DNA from: WLND01 sp040398845
Lineage (GTDB): Bacteria > Actinomycetota > Actinomycetes > S36-B12
NCBI GenBank assembly: GCA_040398845.1
Contig: JBBATH010000003.1
Coordinates: 186,001-250,000, forward strand
Direction of reading: 5' to 3'
DNA: 64,000 nucleotides
Shown here: positions 51,285-59,922 of the stretch, piece by piece
How the letters are laid out: each line of letters starts with the position of its first letter
How positions within the stretch are numbered: the first letter of the stretch is position 1
Translations under genes and position numbers: made by a program
The notes under the pieces: generated by a model
Seen by the model: only the letters and a program-made list of their open reading frames with translations
What the model was told of the DNA's origin: nothing
The model's database searches: none

Positions 51285-52636
51285 TCGAGCCAACGTGCCA
51301 CGCCACCTGAGTCCGGCTGGCAAAGGATTCCAGCGGCAACCCCAGCGAGAAATGCGGCGCCCAGCGCACCCGGCTCCTCGAGCTCGCTCACCCGATAGTT
51401 GCCAAGTTGGCGCAGCTTGGCTTCCGCGACCATCGGGTTGTGAATCCATCCCCCCGCGACCACCGACGACAAGCGCGGACCGACCGCTTCGTCCATCTGC
51501 CCCAGTGGTTCATCAACGATCCGGGTGAGATCCTCGACCGCCACCCGCCAGATGAGCCCCGGGGTCACGCCATCGGTAATCCCGCTGATCGACAGGGACT
51601 CATTGTCCAGATGATCGATTCGCGTCGCTATCGTCCCGCGTCTTGTCGCCAATGCTTGCTCGCCGAGTGCCAGCCGAGAGGCCCGGTCCGTCGCGCCAAG
51701 AAGCGAGGCGACCCGCTCAAGTGATAGGCCGGTAAGTCGGCCGGCAAGAAGGATCTGGTGGCCGGGAAGGACTCCCCAGCCGACGGAGATGTCGAGGTCG
51801 GTGAGGTGCTGCATCTCGTCGCGCGTGAGTGTTCGGGCGACGGTGCGAATGAGAGCCTCGGCGGTGCCCATCGAATCGAAGAGCGCGCCATCTCGGCACG
51901 CCCCGGTGATGAGGCTTGCGGTTTGATGATCATGGCCAGCGACAGTGAGCGCCGCCCCACGCAGGACGTCAGGTATGTCCCCTGACGCGGTTCCGACCCG
52001 CTCCCCCGCCCAAACGTGACGATTGGGCATAAGTGGACCGACGACATCGGTCGCCGTCTGCCAGGTCGCCCGCTCATGAACGTCGAACATCCCGGTTCGC
52101 GACGCCAGTGAGGATTCAGTGACCTCGTCGCCACCGAGCGCCCTGACGATCCATTCGCCAACGCATAGGTGACGAACAGCGCGATCGGCACCGGGAATGT
52201 TCGCTTGCAGCCACATAATCTTCGCGATCGACGGCTTCGAATTGAGTCTGACCCCGGTCGCGCGTTGGAAATCCGTGCGGTCGATGCGCTCGCGCAATGA
52301 CTCGATGGCCCCACGTGGGTCAAACCAGGCGAGGGCGGGCGCACACGGGTTGCCAGCGCCGTCGAGGAGCACCCCGGTTTCGGCAATGCCGGTGACGCCG
52401 ATGCCCCGCAGGGACTGCTGACCGGGGGATTCCAGCCGCTCATCCCGCGCAACCTCGGCGCACACGGCGATCGTAAGGTCAGCCAACCCCCGTGGGTCAA
52501 TGTCAGCGTGAGCACCATCGCGGCGCCACGGAGTCGGTCGCGATGCAGACGCAATGACCGTGCCGTCAAGGGCTACGGCGACCGCCTTGACCGACGTCGT
52601 CCCAACATCGACCCCGACGAGGAAGTCTGCACCCAT
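51281..52636 (-). CDS. FGGY-family carbohydrate kinase
   Basis: This 451-residue ATP-dependent sugar kinase has the phosphate-1 motif LVGVDVGTTSVKAVAVALDG. GVTGIAETGVLLDGAGNPCAPALAWFDPR lies in the substrate domain, with the catalytic Asp in the later TVAGHDHQTAS, and VVAGGWIHNPMVAEAKLRQLG holds the adenosine motif. FGGY enzymes phosphorylate glycerol, pentuloses or hexuloses and, in LsrK, the AI-2 signal. The divergent neighbour is a LacD/LsrF-type aldolase, so kinase then aldolase is a plausible two-step route. ATG 52636 has GGAG 7 bases upstream; an upstream start (52675) lacks it. Confidence 0.88.
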   Translation of the reverse strand: MGADFLVGVDVGTTSVKAVAVALDGTVIASASRPTPWRRDGAHADIDPRGLADLTIAVCAEVARDERLESPGQQSLRGIGVTGIAETGVLLDGAGNPCAPALAWFDPRGAIESLRERIDRTDFQRATGVRLNSKPSIAKIMWLQANIPGADRAVRHLCVGEWIVRALGGDEVTESSLASRTGMFDVHERATWQTATDVVGPLMPNRHVWAGERVGTASGDIPDVLRGAALTVAGHDHQTASLITGACRDGALFDSMGTAEALIRTVARTLTRDEMQHLTDLDISVGWGVLPGHQILLAGRLTGLSLERVASLLGATDRASRLALGEQALATRRGTIATRIDHLDNESLSISGITDGVTPGLIWRVAVEDLTRIVDEPLGQMDEAVGPRLSSVVAGGWIHNPMVAEAKLRQLGNYRVSELEEPGALGAAFLAGVAAGILCQPDSGGVARWLD

Positions 52637-52728
52637 GGCGCCACTCCATTCTGTGCGTCGCGATAGCGGAGTCATTTGGCAGTCGCACCATCAATAGACT
52701 ATCCATCTCTACGATCAGGGAGCAGCCC

Positions 52729-53571
52729 GTGTCAGATGTCGCCGCTCGATTGAACCGACTTTTCAATCCCGATTCCAACCGCTGCCTTGACATCGCCGTC
52801 GATCATGGGTTCTTTGGCGAGGCCGCATTTCTGCCAGGCATCGAAGACCTCCAATCCGCGGTTGACACCCTGATCGAGGCCGGCCCTGATGCCATTCAGT
52901 TGACCGTTGGTCAGGCTCGCCTGCTCCAGGGCCGCGGTGGCCGAGAGCGTCCAGCGCTCGTGCTCCGCACTGATATCGCCAATGTCTACGGCAGTCCTCT
53001 CCCCGATCACATGTTTGACCTCACCATTCCCGAACCCGGCCTCGCGGGCGTGCGTCTTGACGCAGCCTGCGTCGTCGTTAACTTGTTCGACCTGCCGGGC
53101 CAGCCGCGCGTCCGCGAAGCGTGCATTCGGGCGGTCCTCGATGCGAAACGGGACTGTGAGCGGTACAACATGCCGCTCATGGTGGAACCGCTCGTGATGA
53201 AGGAATCCAGCACCGGTGGCTACGGAGTCAACGGCGACGTGAGCAAGATCGTGCCACTTGTCCGCCAAGCGGTTGAGCTCGGCGCTGACATCATCAAGGC
53301 CGACCCCACCGATGACCCCGATGGCTACCACGAGGTCATCAGGATCGCGACCGGCATCCCGGTGCTCGTGCGCGGTGGTGGACGCGTCGCCGACGAGGAG
53401 TTGTTCCGACGTACTGAGGCAGTCCTCACGCAGGGGGCCTCCGGGATCGTTTACGGGCGCAATGTTATTCAGCATCCGAACCCTGCCGGCATGACGCGCG
53501 CCCTCATGGCGATGCTCCATGAGGGAATCGACGCCGCAGGAGCGCTCGCTATCCTGTCCGCGGCATCATGA
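52729..53571 (+). CDS. Class I aldolase of the DeoC/FbaB/LacD (LsrF-like) family
   Basis: This 280-residue TIM-barrel enzyme shows RCLDIAVDHGFFGEA at the front, PLMVEPLVMKESS in the middle and a second active-site stretch ADIIKADPTDDPDGYHEVI, where Lys would form the Schiff base. IPVLVRGGGRV and GASGIVYGRNVIQHPNP follow as the phosphate-binding end. The family cleaves phosphorylated ketoses or, as LsrF, thiolyses phospho-AI-2 products. GTG start with GGGAG. A TACGAT upstream could be its -10. It overlaps the following dehydrogenase gene by 4 bases. Confidence 0.87.
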   Translation: MSDVAARLNRLFNPDSNRCLDIAVDHGFFGEAAFLPGIEDLQSAVDTLIEAGPDAIQLTVGQARLLQGRGGRERPALVLRTDIANVYGSPLPDHMFDLTIPEPGLAGVRLDAACVVVNLFDLPGQPRVREACIRAVLDAKRDCERYNMPLMVEPLVMKESSTGGYGVNGDVSKIVPLVRQAVELGADIIKADPTDDPDGYHEVIRIATGIPVLVRGGGRVADEELFRRTEAVLTQGASGIVYGRNVIQHPNPAGMTRALMAMLHEGIDAAGALAILSAAS

Positions 53572-54710
53572 CCCCGCGCCCGGTACGCATCGGCGTCGTC
53601 GGCGGCGGACTCATGGGCCGCGAGCTCGCAGCACTGTGCGGGAGGTGGCTGCACCTCGTCGACCATCCAGTCCGGCCAGAGGTGGTCGCGGTCGCTGATC
53701 CGAACCCTGGAGCTCGTGAGTGGTTCGAGTCGGTTGCCACGTGCAGAACATTTGCCGACGACTGGCGCGCACTCGTTGACGACGACTCGATCGATGTTCT
53801 CTACCTCGCGGTCCCGCACAACATCCACGAGGAGCTGTACATCGCGGCAGCCGAAGCCGGTCGAGATTTCCTCGGCGAGAAGCCGTTCGGCATCGATCTT
53901 GCCGCAGCTGCACGCATCGTCGCTGCGATTGATTCGTCCGGGTCCTTTGTCCGTGTCTCAAGCGAGATGCCGTTTTTCCCCGGAGCCCTGCGAGCCATCG
54001 ACTACGCCGTTTCCGGTGCCCTCGGCGACATCATCGACGTCCGATCGCAGTTCGCGCACTCCTCCGACATCGACCGCGGCAAGGTCATCAACTGGAAGCG
54101 TCGCGCCGAGACGTGCGGCGAGATCGGCGTCATGGGCGATCTCGGAATGCATGTCGCCCATGTCCCGTTGCGCCTTGGTTACTTGCCGTCTTCCGTCTAC
54201 GCACTCCTCGACGACATCGTTACGACTCGGCCAACCGCCGCCGGCGACATCGTTCCTTGCGACACCTGGGACAACGCCCTCCTTGTCAACCGGGTGCCCG
54301 CTTCGTCTGCAAGCCGCGGATTCACCATGCTCTGGGAGACCCGGCGCATCGCCCCGGGACAGATGAACTCATGGTCCTTCGAAGCGCTCGGCATGGATGG
54401 CGGCGTTCGCTTTAGCACCCGCACCCCCACCACCCTCGACCGCTTCACTCGGCGCGACGGCGAGCAGGTCTGGGAGCAGGTGCAGCCGGGAAACGTATCA
54501 GCGTGGCCAATGATTTCCGGCGGCATCTTCGAATTCGGTTTCGCGGACGCGCTCTTACAAATGTGGGCCTCATTCCTTGCCGAGCGCGAGGGAGATCTCG
54601 GGTCAAGATTCGGTACCGCAACCCCGCAGGAAGCGCTCGACTCCCATCGCGTGTTCGCGGCCGCCCTGCAATCGCAGGCGAGCGGCTGCGCCGAGCCGCT
54701 CGCCTTATAG
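53568..54710 (+). CDS. Gfo/Idh/MocA family NAD(P)-dependent oxidoreductase
   Basis: This 380-residue protein has an N-terminal Rossmann fold (IGVVGGGLMGRELAALCG), the DVLYLAVPHNIHEELYIAAAEAGRDFLGEKPFGID block with the catalytic EKP Lys, and a C-terminal beta domain (from about 130). GVMGDLGMHVAHVPL holds the substrate-binding D-x-x-x-H. Such enzymes oxidise sugars, inositols or their derivatives. It is translationally coupled to the aldolase; with the divergent kinase they form a compact carbohydrate cluster lacking a visible transporter or regulator. Confidence 0.88.
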   Translation: MTPRPVRIGVVGGGLMGRELAALCGRWLHLVDHPVRPEVVAVADPNPGAREWFESVATCRTFADDWRALVDDDSIDVLYLAVPHNIHEELYIAAAEAGRDFLGEKPFGIDLAAAARIVAAIDSSGSFVRVSSEMPFFPGALRAIDYAVSGALGDIIDVRSQFAHSSDIDRGKVINWKRRAETCGEIGVMGDLGMHVAHVPLRLGYLPSSVYALLDDIVTTRPTAAGDIVPCDTWDNALLVNRVPASSASRGFTMLWETRRIAPGQMNSWSFEALGMDGGVRFSTRTPTTLDRFTRRDGEQVWEQVQPGNVSAWPMISGGIFEFGFADALLQMWASFLAEREGDLGSRFGTATPQEALDSHRVFAAALQSQASGCAEPLAL

Positions 54711-54726
54711 CGATCACGTTCGCACC

Positions 54727-57654
54727 TCAGGGAAGCGCGGCAAGGTCCTCTGGTCGAGGGCATGCGCATACGAGGTTTCGGTCGCCGTACGCGCCGTCAA
54801 CTCGTCGCACCGGTGCCCAATACTTGTCGCGGCGTAATGACTCAACCGGGTAGGCCGCCAGCCGTGCGGGGTAAGGGTGGTCCCACTCACCTATGAGGCA
54901 GTCGGCCGTATGCGGGGCATTGCGCAACGGACTGTCGTCTGCGGGCCACTCACCTGAGGCGACACGATCGATCTCTGCGCGGATGCTCATCATCGCCTCG
55001 ATGAACCGGTCGAGCTCCGCGAGGTTCTCACTCTCTGTCGGCTCGACCATGAGCGTTCCAGCAACCGGAAACGACATTGTCGGTGCATGGAAGCCGTAGT
55101 CGATCAGTCGCTTGGCGATGTCGTCAACGGTGACACCGCTCGCTGTCGTGAGCCCGCGTACGTCAAGGATGCACTCGTGCGCGACCAGGCCGTCAGCGCC
55201 GGTGTAGAGAACTGGGTAGTGATCCGCCAGCCGCCGGGCGATGTAGTTCGCCCCGAGGATCGCAACCTGCGTGGCCCTGAGCAGTCCGTCTGGACCCATC
55301 ATCCGGATGTAGGCCCATGGGATTGGCAGGATTCCAGCACTCCCCCAAGGTGCGCCGCTCACCGGACCCACTCCCCCGTCTGCGTGGCCGCGACCAGGCG
55401 GACCGGCCTCTGGTCGAAGAGGATGCGAAGGCAGGAAGGGTGCGAGGTGATCGCGGACGGCAGTGGGACCGACTCCGGGACCACCGCCACCATGCGGAAT
55501 GCAGAAGGTCTTGTGCAGGTTCAGGTGCGAGACATCGGCCCCGAACTTCCCCGGCTTTGCTAGCCCCACGAGGGCGTTGAGGTTCGCGCCATCGACGTAC
55601 ACCTGGCCGCCGGCCTCGTGCACGAGAGCGCAGATCTCGACAACAGCAGACTCAAATACCCCGTGGGTCGAGGGGTAGGTGATCATCAGCGCCGCGAGCG
55701 CAGCGCGATGTTCGTTGATCTTCATCCGGAGGTCTTCGATATCGACGTTACCTCGCTCGTCGCACGAGACGACAACGACGCGCATCCCGGCCATGACTGC
55801 TGACGCTGCATTCGTCCCGTGCGCGCTGCTCGGGATGAGACACACATCTCGGAATCCCTCGTCACGTGACTGGTGGTACCCGCGAATCGCGAGGAGGCCC
55901 GCAAACTCGCCCTGCGACCCGGCATTCGGCTGAAGGGTTACGGCGTCGTAGCCCGTGATATCAACCAGCCAAGACTCGAGTTGGCTAATGAGCTCGAGGT
56001 AGCCCTGCGCCTGATCGAGCGGTGCAAACGGATGGATTCCAGCGAACTCCGGCCAAGTGATCGGTTCCATCTCGGTCGTGGCGTTCAGCTTCATCGTGCA
56101 TGACCCGAGCGGAATCATCGACCGATCGAGTGCAATGTCACGATCAGCGAGGCGGCGCAGATACCGCAACATCGATGTTTCGCTGTGATGGTCGTTGAAG
56201 ACTGGGTGGGTGAGGAAGGGCGACGTGCGTCGCAGCGCAGACGGCAAGCTCGCATCGACAGGAATCGTCTCAGCCACCGCGGCAAAGCGAAGGCTCTTGG
56301 CGTCGCTGGAAACAATCCCGTACGCGCCCCAAACGGCTTCGACGTGCCAGTCCATCGTGAGTTCGTCAGTAGAAATGGAGACGGTGTCCTCGTCGACCAG
56401 CCTGATGTTCACGCCGGCAGTGCAGGCGGCCGCGACTACTTCGCACGCGACTCCCGGGGTGCTCACCCGTACCGTGTCGAAGAATTCGGACGAATGCACC
56501 ACTCCCCCCGATGAGACGATGCCCGCCGCGAGCACTGCAGCCTGGCGATTGGCTCGGCGTGCGATCTCGGTGAGGCCCGTCGGTCCGTGATACCCGGCAT
56601 ACATGGAGGCGACGACCGCGAGCAGCACCTGTGCAGTGCAAATATTGCTTGTCGCCTTCTCGCGGCGAATGTGCTGCTCGCGCGTTTGCAGGGCCAGGCG
56701 ATATGCGGGAGCCCCGTCAGCATCGACACTCACCCCAACCAATCGGCCCGGCAGGCTCCGCTCCAGTCCGGCGCGCACCGCCATAAACCCTGCGTGCGGC
56801 CCGCCGAAGCCAAGCGGCACTCCGAAGCGCTGCGCTGAGCCGACGACGATGTCAGCGCCCATCTCCCCGGGCGGCGTGAGCAGCGTGAGGCAAAGGAGGT
56901 CAGCCGCCACCACCGCCAGCGCTCCGCGCTCGTGGGCCGCGTCGATCACGGGTCGCGGGTCTCGGATCCTTCCGCTCGTTCCCGGGTAGCTGACGAGAAC
57001 ACCGGCGAAATCTCCCTCAGGGAGTCCCGACTCGGCGATGTTTCCAAGATCGACGATGACGAGGTCAATGCCGATCGGCTCGGCGCGCGTCGCGAGGACC
57101 GCGAGGGTCTGCGGGTGGGTATCCGCATCGACAAGGAACCGGTTGACATCGCGTTTTGCGCTTCGAAGGCACACCGTCATGGCTTCAGCGGCCGCGGTCG
57201 GCTCATCGAGGAGCGACGACCCGGCAACGGGGAGGGCGGTGAGATCTTCGATCATGGTCTGGAAATTGAGCAGGGCCTCGAGCCGACCCTGCGAGATTTC
57301 CGGCTGATAGGGCGTGTAGGCCGTGTACCAACTCGGGCTCTCAACGATATTGCGCAGGATGACCCCCGGAGTCTGGGTATCGCTGTAGCCGAGGCCGATC
57401 ATGTTCACGCATCGGGTATTGCGACCAGCGATGCCCTTAAGTTCCTCTCGGGTGGCACGCTCGCTGATCGCCTCTGGGATACGCAGGGCCGACCGCCACT
57501 TGATGGCGTCCGGCACTACCGCCGCAGTAAGGGCATCGAGTGATTCGTAACCGACCACCTGAAGCATTCGGGCAATCGAGGTTTCATCTGGGCCGATGTG
57601 TCGAGCCGCAAAGTCGGCCCCCTCACGCGTGCCAGCGGTCTGGTAATCAGTCAT
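54727..57654 (-). CDS. gcvP: Glycine dehydrogenase (decarboxylating), P-protein
   Basis: This 975-residue single-chain P-protein decarboxylates glycine with PLP and passes the aminomethyl group to the lipoyl arm of GcvH. The N-terminal half opens with ARHIGPDETSIARML and VNMIGLGYSDTQTPGVILRNI. The C-terminal half holds the PLP lysine in HLNLHKTFCIPHGGGGPGVGP and a glycine-rich loop. The length is typical of the fused form. AGAGGG precedes the ATG, and the upstream leader carries a tandem glycine riboswitch. gcvT is not in the window; gcvH lies 3 kb away on the same strand. Confidence 0.97.
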   Translation of the reverse strand: MTDYQTAGTREGADFAARHIGPDETSIARMLQVVGYESLDALTAAVVPDAIKWRSALRIPEAISERATREELKGIAGRNTRCVNMIGLGYSDTQTPGVILRNIVESPSWYTAYTPYQPEISQGRLEALLNFQTMIEDLTALPVAGSSLLDEPTAAAEAMTVCLRSAKRDVNRFLVDADTHPQTLAVLATRAEPIGIDLVIVDLGNIAESGLPEGDFAGVLVSYPGTSGRIRDPRPVIDAAHERGALAVVAADLLCLTLLTPPGEMGADIVVGSAQRFGVPLGFGGPHAGFMAVRAGLERSLPGRLVGVSVDADGAPAYRLALQTREQHIRREKATSNICTAQVLLAVVASMYAGYHGPTGLTEIARRANRQAAVLAAGIVSSGGVVHSSEFFDTVRVSTPGVACEVVAAACTAGVNIRLVDEDTVSISTDELTMDWHVEAVWGAYGIVSSDAKSLRFAAVAETIPVDASLPSALRRTSPFLTHPVFNDHHSETSMLRYLRRLADRDIALDRSMIPLGSCTMKLNATTEMEPITWPEFAGIHPFAPLDQAQGYLELISQLESWLVDITGYDAVTLQPNAGSQGEFAGLLAIRGYHQSRDEGFRDVCLIPSSAHGTNAASAVMAGMRVVVVSCDERGNVDIEDLRMKINEHRAALAALMITYPSTHGVFESAVVEICALVHEAGGQVYVDGANLNALVGLAKPGKFGADVSHLNLHKTFCIPHGGGGPGVGPTAVRDHLAPFLPSHPLRPEAGPPGRGHADGGVGPVSGAPWGSAGILPIPWAYIRMMGPDGLLRATQVAILGANYIARRLADHYPVLYTGADGLVAHECILDVRGLTTASGVTVDDIAKRLIDYGFHAPTMSFPVAGTLMVEPTESENLAELDRFIEAMMSIRAEIDRVASGEWPADDSPLRNAPHTADCLIGEWDHPYPARLAAYPVESLRRDKYWAPVRRVDGAYGDRNLVCACPRPEDLAALP

Positions 57655-57695
57655 CGATGATCCCTCTGACGAGGTGCGGTCGTACCAGTGGAGTC

Positions 57696-57714
57696 AGCCA
57701 CGCGTTCGCGGGCT
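57696..57714 (-). promoter_or_regulatory. Hairpin between the glycine aptamers and gcvP (possible expression platform)
   Basis: AGCCCGCG and CGCGTGGCT pair around AA with one bulged base, starting 9 bases after aptamer II and ending about 40 bases before the gcvP ATG. No T-tract follows, so control of translation or a Rho-type mechanism is more likely than simple termination. Confidence 0.45.
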
Positions 57715-57722
57715 GTTCTCCC

Positions 57723-57937
57723 CCTCTGTTGCCCGCAGCATCCTGCGACCTGAGAGATTCACCTCGACGCTGGCTGCGTCGCGGCTTTCCCCGTCGGTGG
57801 GGAACGGCCAGCGAGCCAGCAGTTCCCGCCTTCCAGAGGCGCCTACCCCGACCGGTCCACGTGCCTGAGAGATTATCGGGGAGAATTGCTCCTTCGGCGG
57901 CTGCGCGAGGACCGCGCAGCGCTCTCCCGACCGGGGT
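57723..57937 (-). ncRNA. Tandem glycine riboswitch (two aptamers) upstream of gcvP
   Basis: Aptamer I (57845-57937) has a P1 of ACCCCG/CGGGGT, GGGAGAGC near its start, GCCGAAGGAGCAA in the middle and AATCTCTCAGGCA near its end. Aptamer II (57723-57839) has P1 CCTCTG/CAGAGG and the second conserved AATCTCTCAGG followed by GGATG-type sequence. A linker of only 5 bases joins them. These are the signature strings of the glycine riboswitch family, which turns on glycine cleavage genes when glycine binds. It lies in the gcvP leader on the same strand. Confidence 0.93.
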
Positions 57938-57952
57938 CCATCAGCAACTGCC

Positions 57953-57958
57953 ACACTA
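57953..57958 (-). promoter_or_regulatory. Candidate -10 (TAGTGT) for the gcvP riboswitch transcript
   Basis: TAGTGT lies 15 bases before aptamer I, placing the transcription start just before the first stem. No good -35 is visible. Confidence 0.4.
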
Positions 57959-57988
57959 CTAGCGTTCTGCCTTCGACGCGACGCGCTA

Positions 57989-58561
57989 TCAGCCCGCGGC
58001 GCGACGGGCTCGACGAGTTGAAAGCTCGTCATGAGCTGGGATCGGGGTGACGGTATCGCCGTCGGGCTGCTCCCCCGGCAAGGTAGCGAGGGTGCCCTCG
58101 ACCTCGCGCCAGACACTGCCCACCGCTATTCCGAATACGCCCTGTCCGCCACGAACAAGGTCAATCACCTCGTCTGCACTCCGGCACTCATAGATGGTGG
58201 CGCCATCACTCATGAGGGTCATCCTTGCGAGATCCTCGCCCGGACGGGTAGCGAGGTGATCGACGGCGGCCCGAATATTCAGCAGACTGACACCGGTGTC
58301 GATGAGGTGCTTCACGATTCTCAGAATGAGGATGTCGCGGAATCCATAGAGGCGTTGGCTGCCGGATCCGCAGGCGGCTCGAACCGTCGGCTCGACAAGA
58401 CCCGTCCGAGCCCAATAGTCGAGTTGCCGGTAGGTGATGCCAGCGGCAGCGCACGCGATCGGTCCCCGGTAGCCGATACCGGCGGGAAGGGGGCGAAGTT
58501 CGGCGTCATCGAACAGTGCGCCTTGCGGATTCTGGGCGACGACCGGACGATTAGCGTTCAC
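57989..58561 (-). CDS. MerR-family transcriptional regulator (Rv1830-like)
   Basis: This 190-residue protein has a MerR winged helix (about 28-95: GYRGPIACAAAGITYRQLDYWARTGLVEPT, then GSGSQRLYGFRDILILRIVKHLIDTGVSLLNIRAAV). The C-terminal domain is of unknown ligand. GTG 58561 (MNANRPVV) is preceded by GAGGAGG at 6 bases and was chosen over longer starts. It sits between bfn and gcvP as Rv1830 does in M. tuberculosis, so it may regulate cell-cycle or glycine-related genes; this is inference from position. Confidence 0.87.
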   Translation of the reverse strand: MNANRPVVAQNPQGALFDDAELRPLPAGIGYRGPIACAAAGITYRQLDYWARTGLVEPTVRAACGSGSQRLYGFRDILILRIVKHLIDTGVSLLNIRAAVDHLATRPGEDLARMTLMSDGATIYECRSADEVIDLVRGGQGVFGIAVGSVWREVEGTLATLPGEQPDGDTVTPIPAHDELSTRRARRAAG

Positions 58562-58739
58562 AAGCAGCCTCCTCGGTACATTGACGAGACCCGGGGAAGG
58601 GGTGCCGCGTCGAAACCTTGCAGTGCTGACGTTACGAAGGGCCAAGGGGAGGGGTCAATCCGACACACGGGCGTGTCCGGTACCGAAGTCTGGACCTCAG
58701 GCTGAGGGTTCGAGTTTGCCACGCTCACCGATCGGTTCC

Positions 58740-59207
58740 CTACTGAAAGTCCTCCGGTGAAATCTGGTCGAGAAATTCACGGAACTTCTCAACCTCTTGT
58801 TCCTGGGGCTCCTCGCCCGGTAGCTCGATGCCGGCTTCGTCGAGCACCTCCTCGGCCCCGTAGATCGGGACGTCAGTCCGCAGGGCTAGTGCGATGGCAT
58901 CGGAGGGGCGGGCACTCACTTCAATGCCGGACTCGAAAACAAGCAGTGCATAGAAGACACCGTCCCGCAGAGCCGTGATTCGAACCTCCGCGAGCGGCGC
59001 ACCCACGGCGGTGAGAACGTCACGGAGCAGGTCGTGGGTGAGCGGACGCGGCGGCACGACTCCCTGCTGGGCGTAGGCAATTGCCGTCGCCTCCACAGCT
59101 CCGACCCAAATCGGTAGATACCTCTCACCATCCTTTTCGCGCAAGAGCACGATCGGATTGTTCGAGGGCATCTCCATTCGGACGCCTACAACGTCAAGGG
59201 GTTGCAC
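58740..59207 (-). CDS. Bifunctional nuclease family protein (DUF151)
   Basis: This 155-residue protein opens with QPLDVVGVRMEMPSNNPIVLLREKDGERYLPIWVGAVEATAIAYAQQGV and has RPSDAIALALRTDVPIYG, the conserved BFN core. An acidic C-terminal tail follows. Plant and archaeal members have nuclease activity; the actinobacterial function is untested. Longer starts to 59552 were rejected because GTG 59207 fits the family start and lies 6 bases after TACCCT. The counterpart is Rv1829. Confidence 0.9.
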   Translation of the reverse strand: MQPLDVVGVRMEMPSNNPIVLLREKDGERYLPIWVGAVEATAIAYAQQGVVPPRPLTHDLLRDVLTAVGAPLAEVRITALRDGVFYALLVFESGIEVSARPSDAIALALRTDVPIYGAEEVLDEAGIELPGEEPQEQEVEKFREFLDQISPEDFQ

Positions 59208-59213
59208 GCTGCA

Positions 59214-59219
59214 AGGGTA
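59214..59219 (-). promoter_or_regulatory. -10 hexamer TACCCT for leaderless bfn
   Basis: TACCCT, TGCAGC, then GTG 59207. It overlaps the last codons of the upstream MerR gene region (stop at 59224). Confidence 0.6.
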
Positions 59220-59223
59220 ACCC

Positions 59224-59922
59224 CTACCCCTTGCTCCCGCGAACCAGTTCTGCTCGCAGCAAAGTTGCGTGCAACTGGATGAAGAGCGCAGCGAGTTCCC
59301 TGACGGTCTCCTCTGCGAGAGCCTGACCGTCTGGATCCCTCGGTCGTGCGTACGGAGTGGCAATCTGCTTGATGAGCCCGCTATCTCGATCGGCGACGAC
59401 ACGAAAGGAACGGAGGTGACGGGGTTCAACCCCAAAGCCCGCGAGCCGACCAATGACCGTAGCGATGGCGAGAGCGTCCTCGTCGTAGTGCCCCGCAGGC
59501 GATGCCCACACCATGCCTTGGGACTCCAGTTGAGCGATGCCCTGTTCGGCAAGGCCTACCTGGGCCGCCAGTTCGGCCCTTGTCAGCCTCACTCGCCCGG
59601 CACCAGCGCGGAAGTCATCGGCGCGAAGTCCGGTGCCTGCCACGGGCGCCGATTCGTCAGCACCGTCCTCGAGTTGCTCGCGAATCACCTTGAGCGGGAG
59701 GTACTGATCCCGCTGCATCGTGAGAACGCTTTTCAATTGAAGGACATCGCGTTCGGCGAACCTGCGGTAACCGGAGGCGGTTCGCTCAGGGGCAATGAGG
59801 CCCTCCGCTTCGAGGAATCGGATCTTGCTAATGGTGATGTCAGGGAACTCGCGCTTGAGCAGACTCAATACCTCACCGATGCTCAGAGTCCCAACGACCC
59901 TGCTGCTTGCAGGCTGACTCAT
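59224..59922 (-). CDS. ftsR: MerR-family regulator, FtsR-like (Rv1828)
   Basis: This 232-residue protein has an N-terminal MerR DNA-binding domain (SIGEVLSLLKREFPDITISKIRFLEAEGLIAPERTASGYRRFAERDVLQLKSVLTMQRDQYLPLKVIREQL). A C-terminal domain (about 110-232) contains LTRAELAAQVGLAEQGIAQLESQGMV. It belongs to the Rv1828/FtsR group, which in Corynebacterium controls ftsZ transcription. It overlaps the FHA gene by 4 bases (ATGA), as part of the conserved FHA-FtsR-BFN-MerR order. Confidence 0.9.
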   Translation of the reverse strand: MSQPASSRVVGTLSIGEVLSLLKREFPDITISKIRFLEAEGLIAPERTASGYRRFAERDVLQLKSVLTMQRDQYLPLKVIREQLEDGADESAPVAGTGLRADDFRAGAGRVRLTRAELAAQVGLAEQGIAQLESQGMVWASPAGHYDEDALAIATVIGRLAGFGVEPRHLRSFRVVADRDSGLIKQIATPYARPRDPDGQALAEETVRELAALFIQLHATLLRAELVRGSKG

